NCBI RefSeq assembly: GCF_002278075.1
Contig: NZ_CP022989.1
Span: 620,001-684,000 of the forward strand
Reading direction: 5' to 3'
DNA from: Paraburkholderia aromaticivorans
GTDB lineage: Bacteria > Pseudomonadota > Gammaproteobacteria > Burkholderiales > Burkholderiaceae
Length of the DNA stretch: 64,000 nt
Numbering within the stretch: the first letter of the stretch is position 1; the number at the start of each line of letters is the position of its first letter. The position numbers were made by a program, and so were the translations under genes. The notes beneath the pieces were generated by a model that was not told the origin of the DNA, did not search any database, and saw only the letters and a list, made by a program, of their open reading frames with translations. Shown here piece after piece: positions 1-9,112 of the stretch.

Positions 1-723
<723 letters not shown>

Positions 724-857
724 CGGCGCGGGCGCTGCGGATTCAACCGAAGAATCCGTCGGCCTCGCCGGGAAAACCTTACAATTCACTTTCGCGAGCG
801 GCGGCAAACACGGCGAAGCAGGCTTTAAACGATTGATCGTAAAGCCGATTCGCCGCG

Positions 858-902
858 CCGACGCGCGTCAGGCCGGTGGTAGAATAACCGGCTGATTTTT
901 TT
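858..902 (+). promoter_or_regulatory. Possible yajC promoter overlapping a tgt terminator-like hairpin
   Basis: GCCGGT (872-877) and ACCGGC (887-892) form an inverted repeat followed by TGATTTTTTT, which looks like a short Rho-independent terminator for tgt. The loop contains TAGAAT (880-885), a good sigma-70 -10 element. A weak -35 (CCGACG, 858-863) lies 16 bases upstream. The next gene, yajC, starts at 934. Either reading, or both, is possible. Confidence 0.35.
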
Positions 903-933
903 GATCGTTTTGACTTATAACGGAGAGACCAAC

Positions 934-1263
934 GTGTCGTTCATTTCCAATGCCTTCGCCCAAGGCACCGCAGCAGGTGGCGTTGAGTCGAATCTGATGA
1001 GCTTCCTGCCGCTGATCCTGATGTTCGGCGTGCTGTACTTCATCATGATTCGCCCGCAAATGAAGCGCCAGAAGGAACATCGCAACATGCTCGCCGCGAT
1101 GGCCAAGGGCGATGAAGTGGTGACGAACGGCGGCATCGTCGGCAAGGTGACCAAGGTGGGCGAAGCTTACGTCGGCATCGAAATCTCGGAAGGCACGGAA
1201 ATCACCGTGCAAAAAGCGTCGGTCACGACGATTCTCCCGAAGGGCACGATCAAGTCGCTGTAA
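934..1263 (+). CDS. yajC: Sec translocase accessory subunit YajC
   Basis: A 109-residue single-span membrane protein that associates with SecDF beside the SecYEG channel. After a short N-terminal stretch comes the membrane segment LPLILMFGVLYFIMI, then the family signature RPQMKRQKEH and a small basic cytoplasmic domain (GDEVVTNGGIVGKV). The GTG at 934 is preferred over an upstream in-frame TTG at 901 because GGAGAGA lies a few bases before it and because the protein then starts as YajC homologues do (SFISNAFAQ). It lies between tgt and secD, the usual context. Confidence 0.95.
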   Translation: MSFISNAFAQGTAAGGVESNLMSFLPLILMFGVLYFIMIRPQMKRQKEHRNMLAAMAKGDEVVTNGGIVGKVTKVGEAYVGIEISEGTEITVQKASVTTILPKGTIKSL

Positions 1264-1381
1264 GGCCTGCTCTCTCGCGTCCGGCGCGGCCTCGCCGGCA
1301 ATCCATGCAATCCGCCGCTGGATCGCCCGCGCTCATCGCCGGACGCATCGCTTCCAAGCCAACCTTCCCGTTGGACCACTC

Positions 1382-3484
1382 ATGAATCGTTACCCCCTCT
1401 GGAAATACGCCGTGATGCTGGTGGCTCTGGTCATCGGCCTCGTGTACACGCTGCCCAACCTGTTCGGCGAAGCGCCGGCGGTGCAGGTGTCGAGCGGCAA
1501 GGCAACGGTCAAGCTCGACTCGACCACGCTGTCGGCTGTCGAAGCCGCGCTCGCCGCGAATCAGATCAAGCCGGACGACGTCACGTTCGACAACGCGTCG
1601 ACCAACGCGAACATCCGCGTGCGTCTGCCGGACACCGACACGCAACTGCGCGTGAAGGACCTGCTGCAGAAGTCGCTGAACAGCGACCCGACCGACCCGC
1701 AGTTCATCGTGGCGCTGAATCTGCAAAGCGCGTCGCCGCGCTGGCTGACCGCCCTGCACGCGCTGCCGATGTACCTCGGTCTCGATCTGCGCGGCGGTGT
1801 TCACTTCCTGCTGCAGGTCGACATGGCCGGCGCGCTCAACAAGAAGCTCGACTCGGACGCTTCGGACGCGCGCACGCTGCTGCGTGACAACAATATCCGC
1901 GACGGCGGCGTGAACCGCGTCAACCAGACGGTGGTGATCAATTTCGCCGACCAGGCGAGCGCGGACAACGCATCGAAGCAACTGAGCCGCAGCATCAGCG
2001 AACTCCAGTGGGCCTCGCAAGCGAGCCCGGACGGCAGCGTACAACTCGTCGGCACGTTCACGCCGACGGTGCAGAAAGCCGTGCAGGACGCCGCGCTCAA
2101 GCAGAACATCACCACGCTGCATAACCGCGTGAACGAACTCGGCGTGGCCGAGCCGGTGATCCAGCAGCAAGGCTCCGACCGCATCGTGGTCGAACTGCCG
2201 GGCGTGCAGGACACGGCGAAGGCGAAGGACATCATCGGCCGCACGGCAACGCTCGAAGCGCGCCTCGCCGATCCGGTCAACACGCATCCGAACCCGTCCG
2301 ATCCGGTGCCGCCGGGCGACGAACTGTTCACGCAAGGCAACCAGACACCGGTGCTGCTGCGCAAACAGATCATCTTCACGGGCGACCGGATTATCGACGC
2401 GTCGGCGGGCTTCGACGAACACCAGCGCCCGTCGGTCAATATCCGCCTAGATTCGGCCGGTGGCCGCGCGGTGCGCAGCGTGTCGCGCGACAACATCGGC
2501 AAGCCGATGGCCATGGTGCTGTTCGAAAAGGGCAAGGGCGAAGTGCTGACGGTGGCGACCATCCAGTCGGAACTGGGCGACCGCTTCCAGATCACCGGCC
2601 AGGCCACGCCGCAAGGCGCCGCCGACCTCGCGCTGCTGCTGCGCGCCGGTTCGCTGGCCGCGCCGATGGACATCATCGAAGAACGCACGATCGGCCCGAG
2701 CCTCGGCGCCGACAACATCAAGAAGGGCTTCCACTCAGTGGTGTGGGGCTTCGCGGCGATCGCCGTCTTCATGATCGCGTACTACATGCTGTTCGGCGTG
2801 ATCTCCATGATCGGCCTGTCGGTCAACCTGCTGCTGCTGATCGCCGTGTTGTCCATGCTGCAGGCCACGCTCACCTTGCCGGGTATCGCCGCTATCGCGC
2901 TCGCGCTCGGTATGGCGATCGACGCGAACGTGCTGATCAACGAACGGGTGCGTGAAGAACTGCGCAACGGCGCGCCGCCGCAACTGGCGATCCAGAACGG
3001 CTACGCGCACGCCTGGGCAACGATTCTCGACTCGAACGTCACCACGCTGATTGCCGGTATCGCGCTGCTCGCGTTCGGCTCGGGCCCGGTGCGCGGGTTT
3101 GCGATCGTGCACTGTATCGGCATTCTCACGTCGATGTTCTCGGCCGTGTTCTTCTCGCGCGGCATCGTCAACCTCTGGTACGGCGGCAAGAAGAAGCTGA
3201 AGTCGCTGGCCATCGGCCAGGTGTGGCGTCCGGAAACGGCGCCCGCAGGCCCGGCCGCTTACCTCGGTGACGAAGACGCCGCGACCGACACGGCGCGAGC
3301 CATCGCCGCAGCCGCCGCCAAGCCGTCGAAGGCCAAGGCAGCGGTCGCGCAGGCGCGTGCCGGCAAGCCGACCGTGCGCCGCCGCAACGGGCCGGGTTCG
3401 TCGACGGGTTCGTCGACGGGTTCGTCGCCGGGTTCCTCGCCGGGTTCCTCGAATACGCCGCAGAAACCGGGTTCATCCCGCTGA
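1382..3484 (+). CDS. secD: Protein translocase subunit SecD
   Basis: SecD works with SecF as an inner-membrane RND-type partner of SecYEG, using the proton gradient to complete export. It has an N-terminal membrane helix (residues about 9-27), a large periplasmic domain with the signature GLDLRGG (133-139), and a C-terminal membrane bundle with ALGMAIDANVLINERVREE and further helices. At 700 residues it is longer than the roughly 615 of E. coli SecD. The extra length is an Ala/Lys-rich tail ending in Ser/Gly/Thr/Pro repeats encoded by a 12-base tandem repeat. secF follows 20 bases later. No strong ribosome binding site is visible before the ATG. Confidence 0.97.
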   Translation: MNRYPLWKYAVMLVALVIGLVYTLPNLFGEAPAVQVSSGKATVKLDSTTLSAVEAALAANQIKPDDVTFDNASTNANIRVRLPDTDTQLRVKDLLQKSLNSDPTDPQFIVALNLQSASPRWLTALHALPMYLGLDLRGGVHFLLQVDMAGALNKKLDSDASDARTLLRDNNIRDGGVNRVNQTVVINFADQASADNASKQLSRSISELQWASQASPDGSVQLVGTFTPTVQKAVQDAALKQNITTLHNRVNELGVAEPVIQQQGSDRIVVELPGVQDTAKAKDIIGRTATLEARLADPVNTHPNPSDPVPPGDELFTQGNQTPVLLRKQIIFTGDRIIDASAGFDEHQRPSVNIRLDSAGGRAVRSVSRDNIGKPMAMVLFEKGKGEVLTVATIQSELGDRFQITGQATPQGAADLALLLRAGSLAAPMDIIEERTIGPSLGADNIKKGFHSVVWGFAAIAVFMIAYYMLFGVISMIGLSVNLLLLIAVLSMLQATLTLPGIAAIALALGMAIDANVLINERVREELRNGAPPQLAIQNGYAHAWATILDSNVTTLIAGIALLAFGSGPVRGFAIVHCIGILTSMFSAVFFSRGIVNLWYGGKKKLKSLAIGQVWRPETAPAGPAAYLGDEDAATDTARAIAAAAAKPSKAKAAVAQARAGKPTVRRRNGPGSSTGSSTGSSPGSSPGSSNTPQKPGSSR
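3394..3453 (+). repeat. 12-base tandem repeat (5 units) in the 3' end of secD
   Basis: Five consecutive units of GGGTTCGTCGAC-like sequence run 3394-3405, 3406-3417, 3418-3429, 3430-3441 and 3442-3453. Units 1 and 2 are identical; later units differ by one to three bases. Each unit encodes four residues (Gly-Ser-Ser plus Thr, Pro or Asn), so copy number can change without shifting the frame. Confidence 0.9.
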
Positions 3485-3504
3485 GTCCCGGAGAAAACAA
3501 GACC

Positions 3505-4455
3505 ATGGAATTTTTCCGTTTCCGCAAAGACATTCCGTTCATGCAGCGCGCGTTGATTTTCAACGCCATCTCGCTGCTGACGTTCCTTGCTGCTGTGTTC
3601 TTCCTGCTGCATCGCGGGCTGCATCTGTCGGTGGAGTTCACCGGCGGTACGGTGATCGAAGTGCAGTATCCGGGCGCCGCGCCGCTCGAGCCGGTGCGCG
3701 GCACGCTGGGCAAGCTCGGCTACGCGGACGCTCAGGTGCAGAACTTCGGCACCTCGCGCGACGTGTTGATTCGCTTGCCGCTCAAGCAGGGCTATACGTC
3801 CGCGCAACAGAGCGATCAGGTGATGACCGCGCTGAAAGCCGAGACCCCGCAGGTGCAACTGCAGCGTGTCGAGTTCGTCGGCCCGCAGGTCGGCAAGGAA
3901 CTCGCCACCGACGGGCTGCTCGCGCTCGCCTGCGTGGTGGTCGGTATCGTGATCTATCTGTCGTTCCGCTTCGAATGGAAGTACGCGGTGGCCGGCGTGA
4001 TCGCGAACTTGCACGACGTGGTGATCATTCTCGGCTTCTTCGCGTTCTTCCAGTGGGAGTTCTCGCTGTCGGTGCTGGCCGCCGTGCTCGCGGTGCTCGG
4101 CTACTCGGTGAACGAATCGGTCGTTATCTTCGACCGGATTCGCGAGACCTTCCGCCGCGAACGCAAGTTGACCGTGATCGAGGTGATCAACCACGCGATC
4201 ACCAGCACGATGTCGCGAACCATCATCACCCACGGCTGTACGCAGATGATGGTGCTGTCGATGTTCCTGTTCGGCGGCCCGACGCTGCACTACTTCGCTC
4301 TGGCGCTGACGGTCGGTATCCTGTTCGGTATCTACTCGTCGGTGTTCGTCGCTGCGGCGCTCGCCATGTGGTTCGGCGTGAAGCGCGAAGACCTGATCAA
4401 GGACAAGAAGGAACGCACGGACGCGGACGATCCGAACGCGGGCGCGCAAGTCTGA
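3505..4455 (+). CDS. secF: Protein translocase subunit SecF
   Basis: SecF pairs with SecD in the inner membrane to drive late export steps and recycle SecYEG. The 316 residues show a first membrane helix near residues 13-33, the SecF signature LSVEFTGGTVIEV, a periplasmic domain, then five helices including GYSVNESVVIFDRIRE and TLHYFALALTVGILFG. The ATG at 3505 follows a GGAGAAAAC ribosome site and secD ends 20 bases upstream, so the two are co-transcribed. The C-terminus is short, hydrophilic and acidic/basic. Nothing is missing. Confidence 0.97.
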   Translation: MEFFRFRKDIPFMQRALIFNAISLLTFLAAVFFLLHRGLHLSVEFTGGTVIEVQYPGAAPLEPVRGTLGKLGYADAQVQNFGTSRDVLIRLPLKQGYTSAQQSDQVMTALKAETPQVQLQRVEFVGPQVGKELATDGLLALACVVVGIVIYLSFRFEWKYAVAGVIANLHDVVIILGFFAFFQWEFSLSVLAAVLAVLGYSVNESVVIFDRIRETFRRERKLTVIEVINHAITSTMSRTIITHGCTQMMVLSMFLFGGPTLHYFALALTVGILFGIYSSVFVAAALAMWFGVKREDLIKDKKERTDADDPNAGAQV

Positions 4456-4484
4456 TCCTGTTGTAGCTTCAGACCTCGCCATGC

Positions 4485-4519
4485 AAAAGGCCGGTTCATG
4501 TTGAACCGGCCTTTTGTGT
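4485..4519 (+). terminator. Strong Rho-independent terminator after secF
   Basis: A perfect 14-base stem (4485-4498 with 4502-4515, AAAAGGCCGGTTCA and its complement) closes on a 3-base loop. A/T runs on both sides mean it can stop transcription from both the secF side and the convergent transporter gene. Confidence 0.9.
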
Positions 4520-4587
4520 TTACAGCCGCCCTGCTCTGCTCAGCCGCCCTCCCGCGCGATCCTGAGCGGCAGCACAACGCGCCCGCT

Positions 4588-5865
4588 TCAGCGAAAACCG
4601 AGCTTGCGACGCGCCGCGATCAGCGCGACGAGACTCACCAGCGCGGCGAAAATCAGGTAGTAGCTCGGCGCGGCTTTCGAGCCCGTCACGCTGATCAGCC
4701 ACGCGATGATGAACGGCCCGAAGCCGCCGAAAATCGTCACCGCAATGTTATAGGCGAGCGACATGCCGGTCGTACGCGTTTGCACCGGAAACATCTCCGA
4801 CAGCAGACCCGGCAGCGCGGCAAAATAGCCGGTCATCAGAAAGCCGAACACGATCTGCATCGCGATCAGGTTGCCGAAGGTCGGATGCGCAACCAGATAC
4901 ACGAAGGCCGGATAGATCAGGACGAGCAGCAGTAGCGCCGAAATCAGCATGATCGTGGTGCGTCCGTGCCGGTCCGACAGGTGGCCGATCAGCGGCGAGA
5001 ACACCATCTGGATCAAGCCGGTCAGCGCAATCGCCGCGAACGCGACCGAGGGCGCCAGTCCCAATTGCTTCACGCCGAAGGTCGGCATGAACAGCACCAG
5101 ATAGGTCGATACGGTGCCGAGCACCACCACGCCGATCGCAATCAGCAGGCGCAGTTTCTGGCTGGTGAAGGTATCGCGCAGCGGCGTCGTGGTCGTTTCG
5201 GCCGCGAGGAATTCAGGTGTCTCATCGAGCCTCGTGCGGATGTACCAGGCGACCGGTCCGATCAGCAGACCGAAGAAGAACGGCACCCGCCAACCCCAGG
5301 ACGCCATTTGCTCAGGCGAGAGCTTGCCCGTGAGCAGCACGCCGAAGCCGGCGGCCAGCAGCGTGGTGAGCCCCTGGCTCGCCACCTGCCAGCTCGCGAA
5401 AAAGCCGCGCCGCCCCGGCACATGCTCCGCGAGAAACGCGGTGGCGCTGCCGAACTCGCCGCCCGCCGAAAAGCCCTGCATGAGACGCGCCAGCACGAGG
5501 ATTACCGGCGCGGCGAGACCGATGCTCCGGTAGGTCGGCAAAATCGCGATGATCAGCGTGCCGCCCATCATCAGCAGGATCGAGAGGGTGAGCGCCGCCT
5601 TGCGGCCGGCACGGTCGGCGTATGCGCCAATCACGATCGCGCCGAGCGGCCGCATGAAGAACGACACGCCGAACGTGCCGAGCGTGAGGAGCAGCGAAAC
5701 CGTATCGTTACCGGCCGGGAAAAACAGCTTCGCGATGACCACCGCGAAAAAACCGTACACCACCAGATCGAACCATTCCAGCGCGTTGCCGATCGAGGCT
5801 GCGACCACCGCGCGCCAAGAACTCTGCCGGCTCCCCGCGAGGCTTGCTGCTGTCGTTGCATTCAT
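4588..5865 (-). CDS. MFS transporter, metabolite:H+ symporter (MHS) family
   Basis: A 425-residue, 12-helix inner-membrane proton symporter of the MHS branch, whose members carry citrate, alpha-ketoglutarate, shikimate or proline/betaine. The signature GNALEWFDLVVYGFFA lies near residue 25, followed by GAIVIGAYADRAGRKAAL (loop 2-3 motif) and RLMQGFSAGGEFGSA. A second G-H-x-S-D-R-x-G-R motif occurs in the C-half. The resemblance is closest to citrate/tricarboxylate carriers, but the substrate cannot be fixed from sequence. The ATG at 5865 is chosen over an upstream one because GGAGA lies just before it. It is convergent with secF and stands alone. Confidence 0.88.
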   Translation of the reverse strand: MNATTAASLAGSRQSSWRAVVAASIGNALEWFDLVVYGFFAVVIAKLFFPAGNDTVSLLLTLGTFGVSFFMRPLGAIVIGAYADRAGRKAALTLSILLMMGGTLIIAILPTYRSIGLAAPVILVLARLMQGFSAGGEFGSATAFLAEHVPGRRGFFASWQVASQGLTTLLAAGFGVLLTGKLSPEQMASWGWRVPFFFGLLIGPVAWYIRTRLDETPEFLAAETTTTPLRDTFTSQKLRLLIAIGVVVLGTVSTYLVLFMPTFGVKQLGLAPSVAFAAIALTGLIQMVFSPLIGHLSDRHGRTTIMLISALLLLVLIYPAFVYLVAHPTFGNLIAMQIVFGFLMTGYFAALPGLLSEMFPVQTRTTGMSLAYNIAVTIFGGFGPFIIAWLISVTGSKAAPSYYLIFAALVSLVALIAARRKLGFR

Positions 5866-6040
5866 GCAGATCTCCGATTCGCGCGAAATATTGTTCATGT
5901 CGGCGTGGTGCCTGAAGGCCCGACTGGATGCGCGCACAACCAGTGCGGTGCCTGCGCTCTATGTACCCGAAAAATTAATACGGCGCGAGTGCGAAATTGC
6001 GCTATGCCGCTGCATAAGGCTTGGCGGGTTTCAGGCAGTC

Positions 6041-6081
6041 AACAAAAAACCGCTTCGTCGCCAAAGCGAACGAAGCGGTTT
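6041..6081 (-). terminator. Terminator of the b561-yceI operon
   Basis: An 11-base perfect stem (6047-6057 AAACCGCTTCG with 6071-6081) lies 60 bases after the yceI stop. Read on the minus strand it is followed by a T-rich tract (complement of 6041-6049). Confidence 0.85.
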
Positions 6082-6141
6082 CTTGTTGCGACGCAACGGC
6101 CGCGCGATTCAATACCCGCGGTCAGCCGACGGGTGAAGCCC

Positions 6142-6723
6142 TTATTGCTTGATACCTTCGGCTTGAATGTGCAGCTTGGTATCCATGCTGAAGCCGTACT
6201 TGGCGCCAAAGTCCATGCCGTAATCGGCGCGGCTGAAATGCGCGCTCGCTTCCACACCGCACACCTCGCGCTTGAGCACCGGGTGCTGCATGCACTTGAA
6301 CGACTCGATCTTCAGGTTCAGCGGCTTGGTGACACCGTGCATTGTCAGATTGCCGATCACTTCGACCGGTTTGTCGCCGTCGAACTTGATCTCAGTGCCC
6401 TTGTAAGTCACCGAAGGATATTTGGCGACGTCGAAAAGCGCGTCCGTCTTCAGATGCTCGTCGAGCTTGCCGTTGCCGGTGTCGATCGAAGCGGGATCGA
6501 CCGTCACGTCGACCGTACCGGTTTTCGCCGCGCGGTCGAGCGTGACCGTGCCGGAGCTCTTGGTGAACTTGCCGCGCCACACCGACAGGCCGCCGAAGTG
6601 ATCCGCCTCGAAGCTCGGATACGTGTGGGTCGGGTCGAGCTGATAAGTGTCGGCGGCCGCGAACGCGCCCAATGAGAAAGAAGCAGCCAACGCACCGGCG
6701 GCGATCAACAGGGATGTTTTCAA
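6142..6723 (-). CDS. yceI: YceI-family periplasmic protein (distal copy)
   Basis: A 193-residue exported lipocalin-like protein that, in the YceI family, binds isoprenoid or similar amphiphiles in the periplasm. A signal peptide ([10 protein letters not shown] to AFAA) is followed by the fold's first strands ([18 protein letters not shown]), the [17 protein letters not shown] segment and [14 protein letters not shown], all typical of YceI. Two cysteines (FKCMQHP and KREVCG) are close enough to form a disulfide. It is the last gene of a three-gene minus-strand operon after cytochrome b561 and a second yceI gene. Confidence 0.93.
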   Translation of the reverse strand: MKTSLLIAAGALAASFSLGAFAAADTYQLDPTHTYPSFEADHFGGLSVWRGKFTKSSGTVTLDRAAKTGTVDVTVDPASIDTGNGKLDEHLKTDALFDVAKYPSVTYKGTEIKFDGDKPVEVIGNLTMHGVTKPLNLKIESFKCMQHPVLKREVCGVEASAHFSRADYGMDFGAKYGFSMDTKLHIQAEGIKQ

Positions 6724-6778
6724 TTCGTGCTCCTGGATTCCAGAGAAAAACTGCCGCGCTCACGCGGCGTGGCGAACG

Positions 6779-7342
6779 TCACTTATGTGCTGCAACGATA
6801 TGAAACTTGATGACGACGTCGTCGGCGACCACCGAGGTGTCTTTCCATTCGCCGGTGCCGATATCGAATTGCGAGCGCTTGATCGGCAGTGAACCGTCGA
6901 AGGTTTGCAGGGCGCCTTGCTGGGACACCGTGACCGGCACCACCACCGTCTGCGATTTGCCCTTGATGGTCAGCTTGCCTGTCACCTTGAACTGATTGCC
7001 GCCGGCGGGCGCGATCGCGCTCGAGACGAAGGTGGCGCTCGGATACGTCTTCGCGTCGAACCAGTCCTTGCCGCGCACCTGGTCGTTGTAGCTTTCGTCG
7101 CCGAGATCGTAGCTGGCCACGTCGATGCTGAACTGCGCACTGCCGTCGGCCGGTTTTGCCGGATCGAACTTGACCTGCGCGGTGAATTTACCGAATTTGC
7201 CTTCCACCGGCACATTCATCTGTTTGGACGTCGCGGTCACCGAACTCTTCGCGACGTCGACTTGCGCCATGGCGCTGCCTGCCACGGTCAACGAAGCCGC
7301 GGCGAACGCGGCGAGCATGTAGCGATAAAACGAGACCTTCAT
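6779..7342 (-). CDS. YceI-family periplasmic protein (proximal copy)
   Basis: A second YceI-type protein, 187 residues, with a signal peptide ending SAMAQ and the family pattern VEGKFGKFTAQVKFDPA, DESYNDQVRGKDWFDAKTYP and VTGKLTIKGKSQTV. It lacks the two cysteines of the neighbouring copy, so the pair has diverged. The ATG at 7342 is chosen because AGGACA lies just upstream; an in-frame start 20 codons earlier would sit inside the preceding gene. It begins 8 bases after the b561 stop, which implies one transcript and supports a shared redox or quinone-linked role. Confidence 0.92.
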   Translation of the reverse strand: MKVSFYRYMLAAFAAASLTVAGSAMAQVDVAKSSVTATSKQMNVPVEGKFGKFTAQVKFDPAKPADGSAQFSIDVASYDLGDESYNDQVRGKDWFDAKTYPSATFVSSAIAPAGGNQFKVTGKLTIKGKSQTVVVPVTVSQQGALQTFDGSLPIKRSQFDIGTGEWKDTSVVADDVVIKFHIVAAHK

Positions 7343-7350
7343 GGTTGTCC

Positions 7351-7911
7351 TTATTTGAGGAAAGGGAGCATGCGCGAAAGCAGGCCGTCGCGATCCAGCC
7401 ATTGATGCTTGAGCGCTGCCGCGACATGCAGCGCGACCAGCACGAGCAGGGTGTAATTCAGCACGATATGCAGATTCTTCAGGAGCTCCTTGAGGTGCGG
7501 ATCCGGCGCGATCAGGCGCGGCAGCGGAATCAGCCCGAGGTACACCACCGGCACGTTGGCCGCCGAACTATAGAGGTAGCCCGAAGCGGGAATCGCGATC
7601 ATCAGCAGATACAGCAGCAGATGCACGAGATGCGCGGCGCCGCGCTGCCAGAACGGCATGCGGCGCGGCATCACGGGAGCCACGTGCGTGGCGCGCCACA
7701 GAATGCGCAGGACGGCGAGCGCGAATACCGTCACGCCGATCCACTTGTGCCACGAGAAGTAGCGCAGCTTGGTGGGCGTGAAGCCCGGGATATCGGTCAT
7801 CACCCAGCCGAGCGCGAAGCCGCACACGATCAGCAGCGCGATCAGCCAATGCAAGGCAATGGCAGTGCGCGTGTACGACTCCTGGTTACCGAATGAAGGA
7901 TTGAGTGCCAT
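7351..7911 (-). CDS. Cytochrome b561
   Basis: A 186-residue four-helix inner-membrane di-haem cytochrome b of the bacterial b561 family, which passes electrons between quinol and periplasmic or haem partners. Candidate haem ligands sit in the helices: IALHWLIALL, RYFSWHKWIGV, AAHLVHLLLYLL and VLVALHVAAALKH. The start at 7911 (MALNPSFGNQ) fits the family; an upstream extension of 57 codons is Arg/Ala-rich and non-family-like. It heads the operon with two yceI genes, the same pairing as E. coli yceJ-yceI. Confidence 0.93.
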   Translation of the reverse strand: MALNPSFGNQESYTRTAIALHWLIALLIVCGFALGWVMTDIPGFTPTKLRYFSWHKWIGVTVFALAVLRILWRATHVAPVMPRRMPFWQRGAAHLVHLLLYLLMIAIPASGYLYSSAANVPVVYLGLIPLPRLIAPDPHLKELLKNLHIVLNYTLLVLVALHVAAALKHQWLDRDGLLSRMLPFLK

Positions 7912-8349
7912 GACAGGTCGACGCAAGCTAGGAAAGGTTAACGGCGCGGGCCGCGCGGATATTCCGCAGGCCGATGCGTCGAGCATCCGCTCGGACGACC
8001 GGACGATGCGCGCCACGACACGCGCCAAGGCGGCCATGCTACCCGAACCGGAAAAAACTGGCAGAGCGTGGCGGAGGGCCACGCACGTGACCTTTCAGCG
8101 CACATGCCGCGCGCATTGAACATGCATTGGGCGTGCATTGAACAATTAGGGACGGAGACTGTCAGAGCGATACGGATCCAATGTAGGATTCACTGTCCGT
8201 CGACGGCCGCCGTGGCGCGCAATCGGGCCTTGGCGCAACAGCCGGTGCGACCGCGGAGCGCCTTTGGTACTATTGCTCCACCCTTTTATCAGACCTGCCA
8301 AAGAAACGGGCATTGCACGCTTCCCCTCACACTGTCAGCCCCTTGCCCT
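7912..8349. other. 438-base divergent intergenic region (b561 / pqiA)
   Basis: No gene is supported here. The region holds the 5' flanks of the b561 operon (minus) and the pqi operon (plus). It contains the GCATTG array at 8113-8140. A TACTAT hexamer at 8268-8273 could be a -10 for pqiA, but no convincing -35 accompanies it. Confidence 0.6.
8113..8140 (+). promoter_or_regulatory. Three GCATTG direct repeats with exact 11-base period
   Basis: GCATTG occurs at 8113-8118, 8124-8129 and 8135-8140. Each copy is 11 bases from the next, so all lie on the same face of the helix. This layout resembles tandem half-sites of OmpR/PhoB-type response regulators. It lies between the divergent b561 and pqiA genes, about 210 bases before pqiA. 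A role as operator is inferred only. Confidence 0.4.
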
Positions 8350-9105
8350 ATGGAACATGACAACCTGATCGCGTGCCATGAATGCGATACGCTGTTCCGC
8401 AAACCGCGGCTGGTCGGGCGCACGGTCGCGCGTTGTCCGCGCTGCGGAGCAACGCTCTACCGCGGCGTATCCCGCAAGCTCGACGCCATCAGCGCCATGA
8501 CGCTGGGCGCGCTGATCACCTTCCTGATCGCGCAGGGCTTCCCGATCGTCGAACTCGAAACCAACGGCATTACCTCGAAGACCACGCTGTTCGGCGCGCT
8601 CATCGCGCTGTGGGACGAGGACATGCAGATCGTCGCGGTCATGGTGTTCTGCTCGACCATCCTGTTCCCGCTGACCGAACTCGTCGCGCTGCTCTACGTG
8701 CTGATTCCGCTGCGCGCCGGCTATGTGCCGCATGCATTCAACCGGGTGCTGCGCGCCATTCAATTCGTGCGCCCGTGGGGCATGATCGAAGTCTTCATGC
8801 TCGGCATCCTGATCACGATCGTGAAGATGGTGAGCCTCGCGCGCGTGATCCCCGAAGCGGCGTTGTTCGCCTTCGGCGTGCTCACGCTGATGCTCGCCGT
8901 GGTGGTCACATTCGATCCGCGCATTCTCTGGGACCTCGCCGACGAACTGGGCGCACGCGACCAACGGCCGCTGCCGCGCACTTCCGCCGACAGTGCGGCG
9001 GCCGCCGTCAATTCGGTCGCCGGTCCGCCCGAGGTGCGTGGCGCGGAGCCGTCCGCCTTGCCGCCCGGGGTGCCGCCGGCGCCGCCGGTGCCACGTCGGG
9101 GATGA
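8350..9105 (+). CDS. pqiA: PqiA-domain membrane protein, first half
   Basis: PqiA is the inner-membrane component of the Pqi intermembrane lipid-transport pathway. This 251-residue protein matches one PqiA domain: an N-terminal zinc-ribbon-like pair (CHEC near residue 9 and CPRC near residue 29) and four membrane helices between about residues 48 and 200. It ends in a Pro/Ala-rich cytoplasmic tail. E. coli PqiA is a fusion of two such domains; here the halves are separate genes. The ATG at 8350 places the cysteines at the usual distance from the start. The next gene starts 7 bases after the stop. Confidence 0.92.
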   Translation: MEHDNLIACHECDTLFRKPRLVGRTVARCPRCGATLYRGVSRKLDAISAMTLGALITFLIAQGFPIVELETNGITSKTTLFGALIALWDEDMQIVAVMVFCSTILFPLTELVALLYVLIPLRAGYVPHAFNRVLRAIQFVRPWGMIEVFMLGILITIVKMVSLARVIPEAALFAFGVLTLMLAVVVTFDPRILWDLADELGARDQRPLPRTSADSAAAAVNSVAGPPEVRGAEPSALPPGVPPAPPVPRRG

Positions 9106-9112
9106 GCACGCC

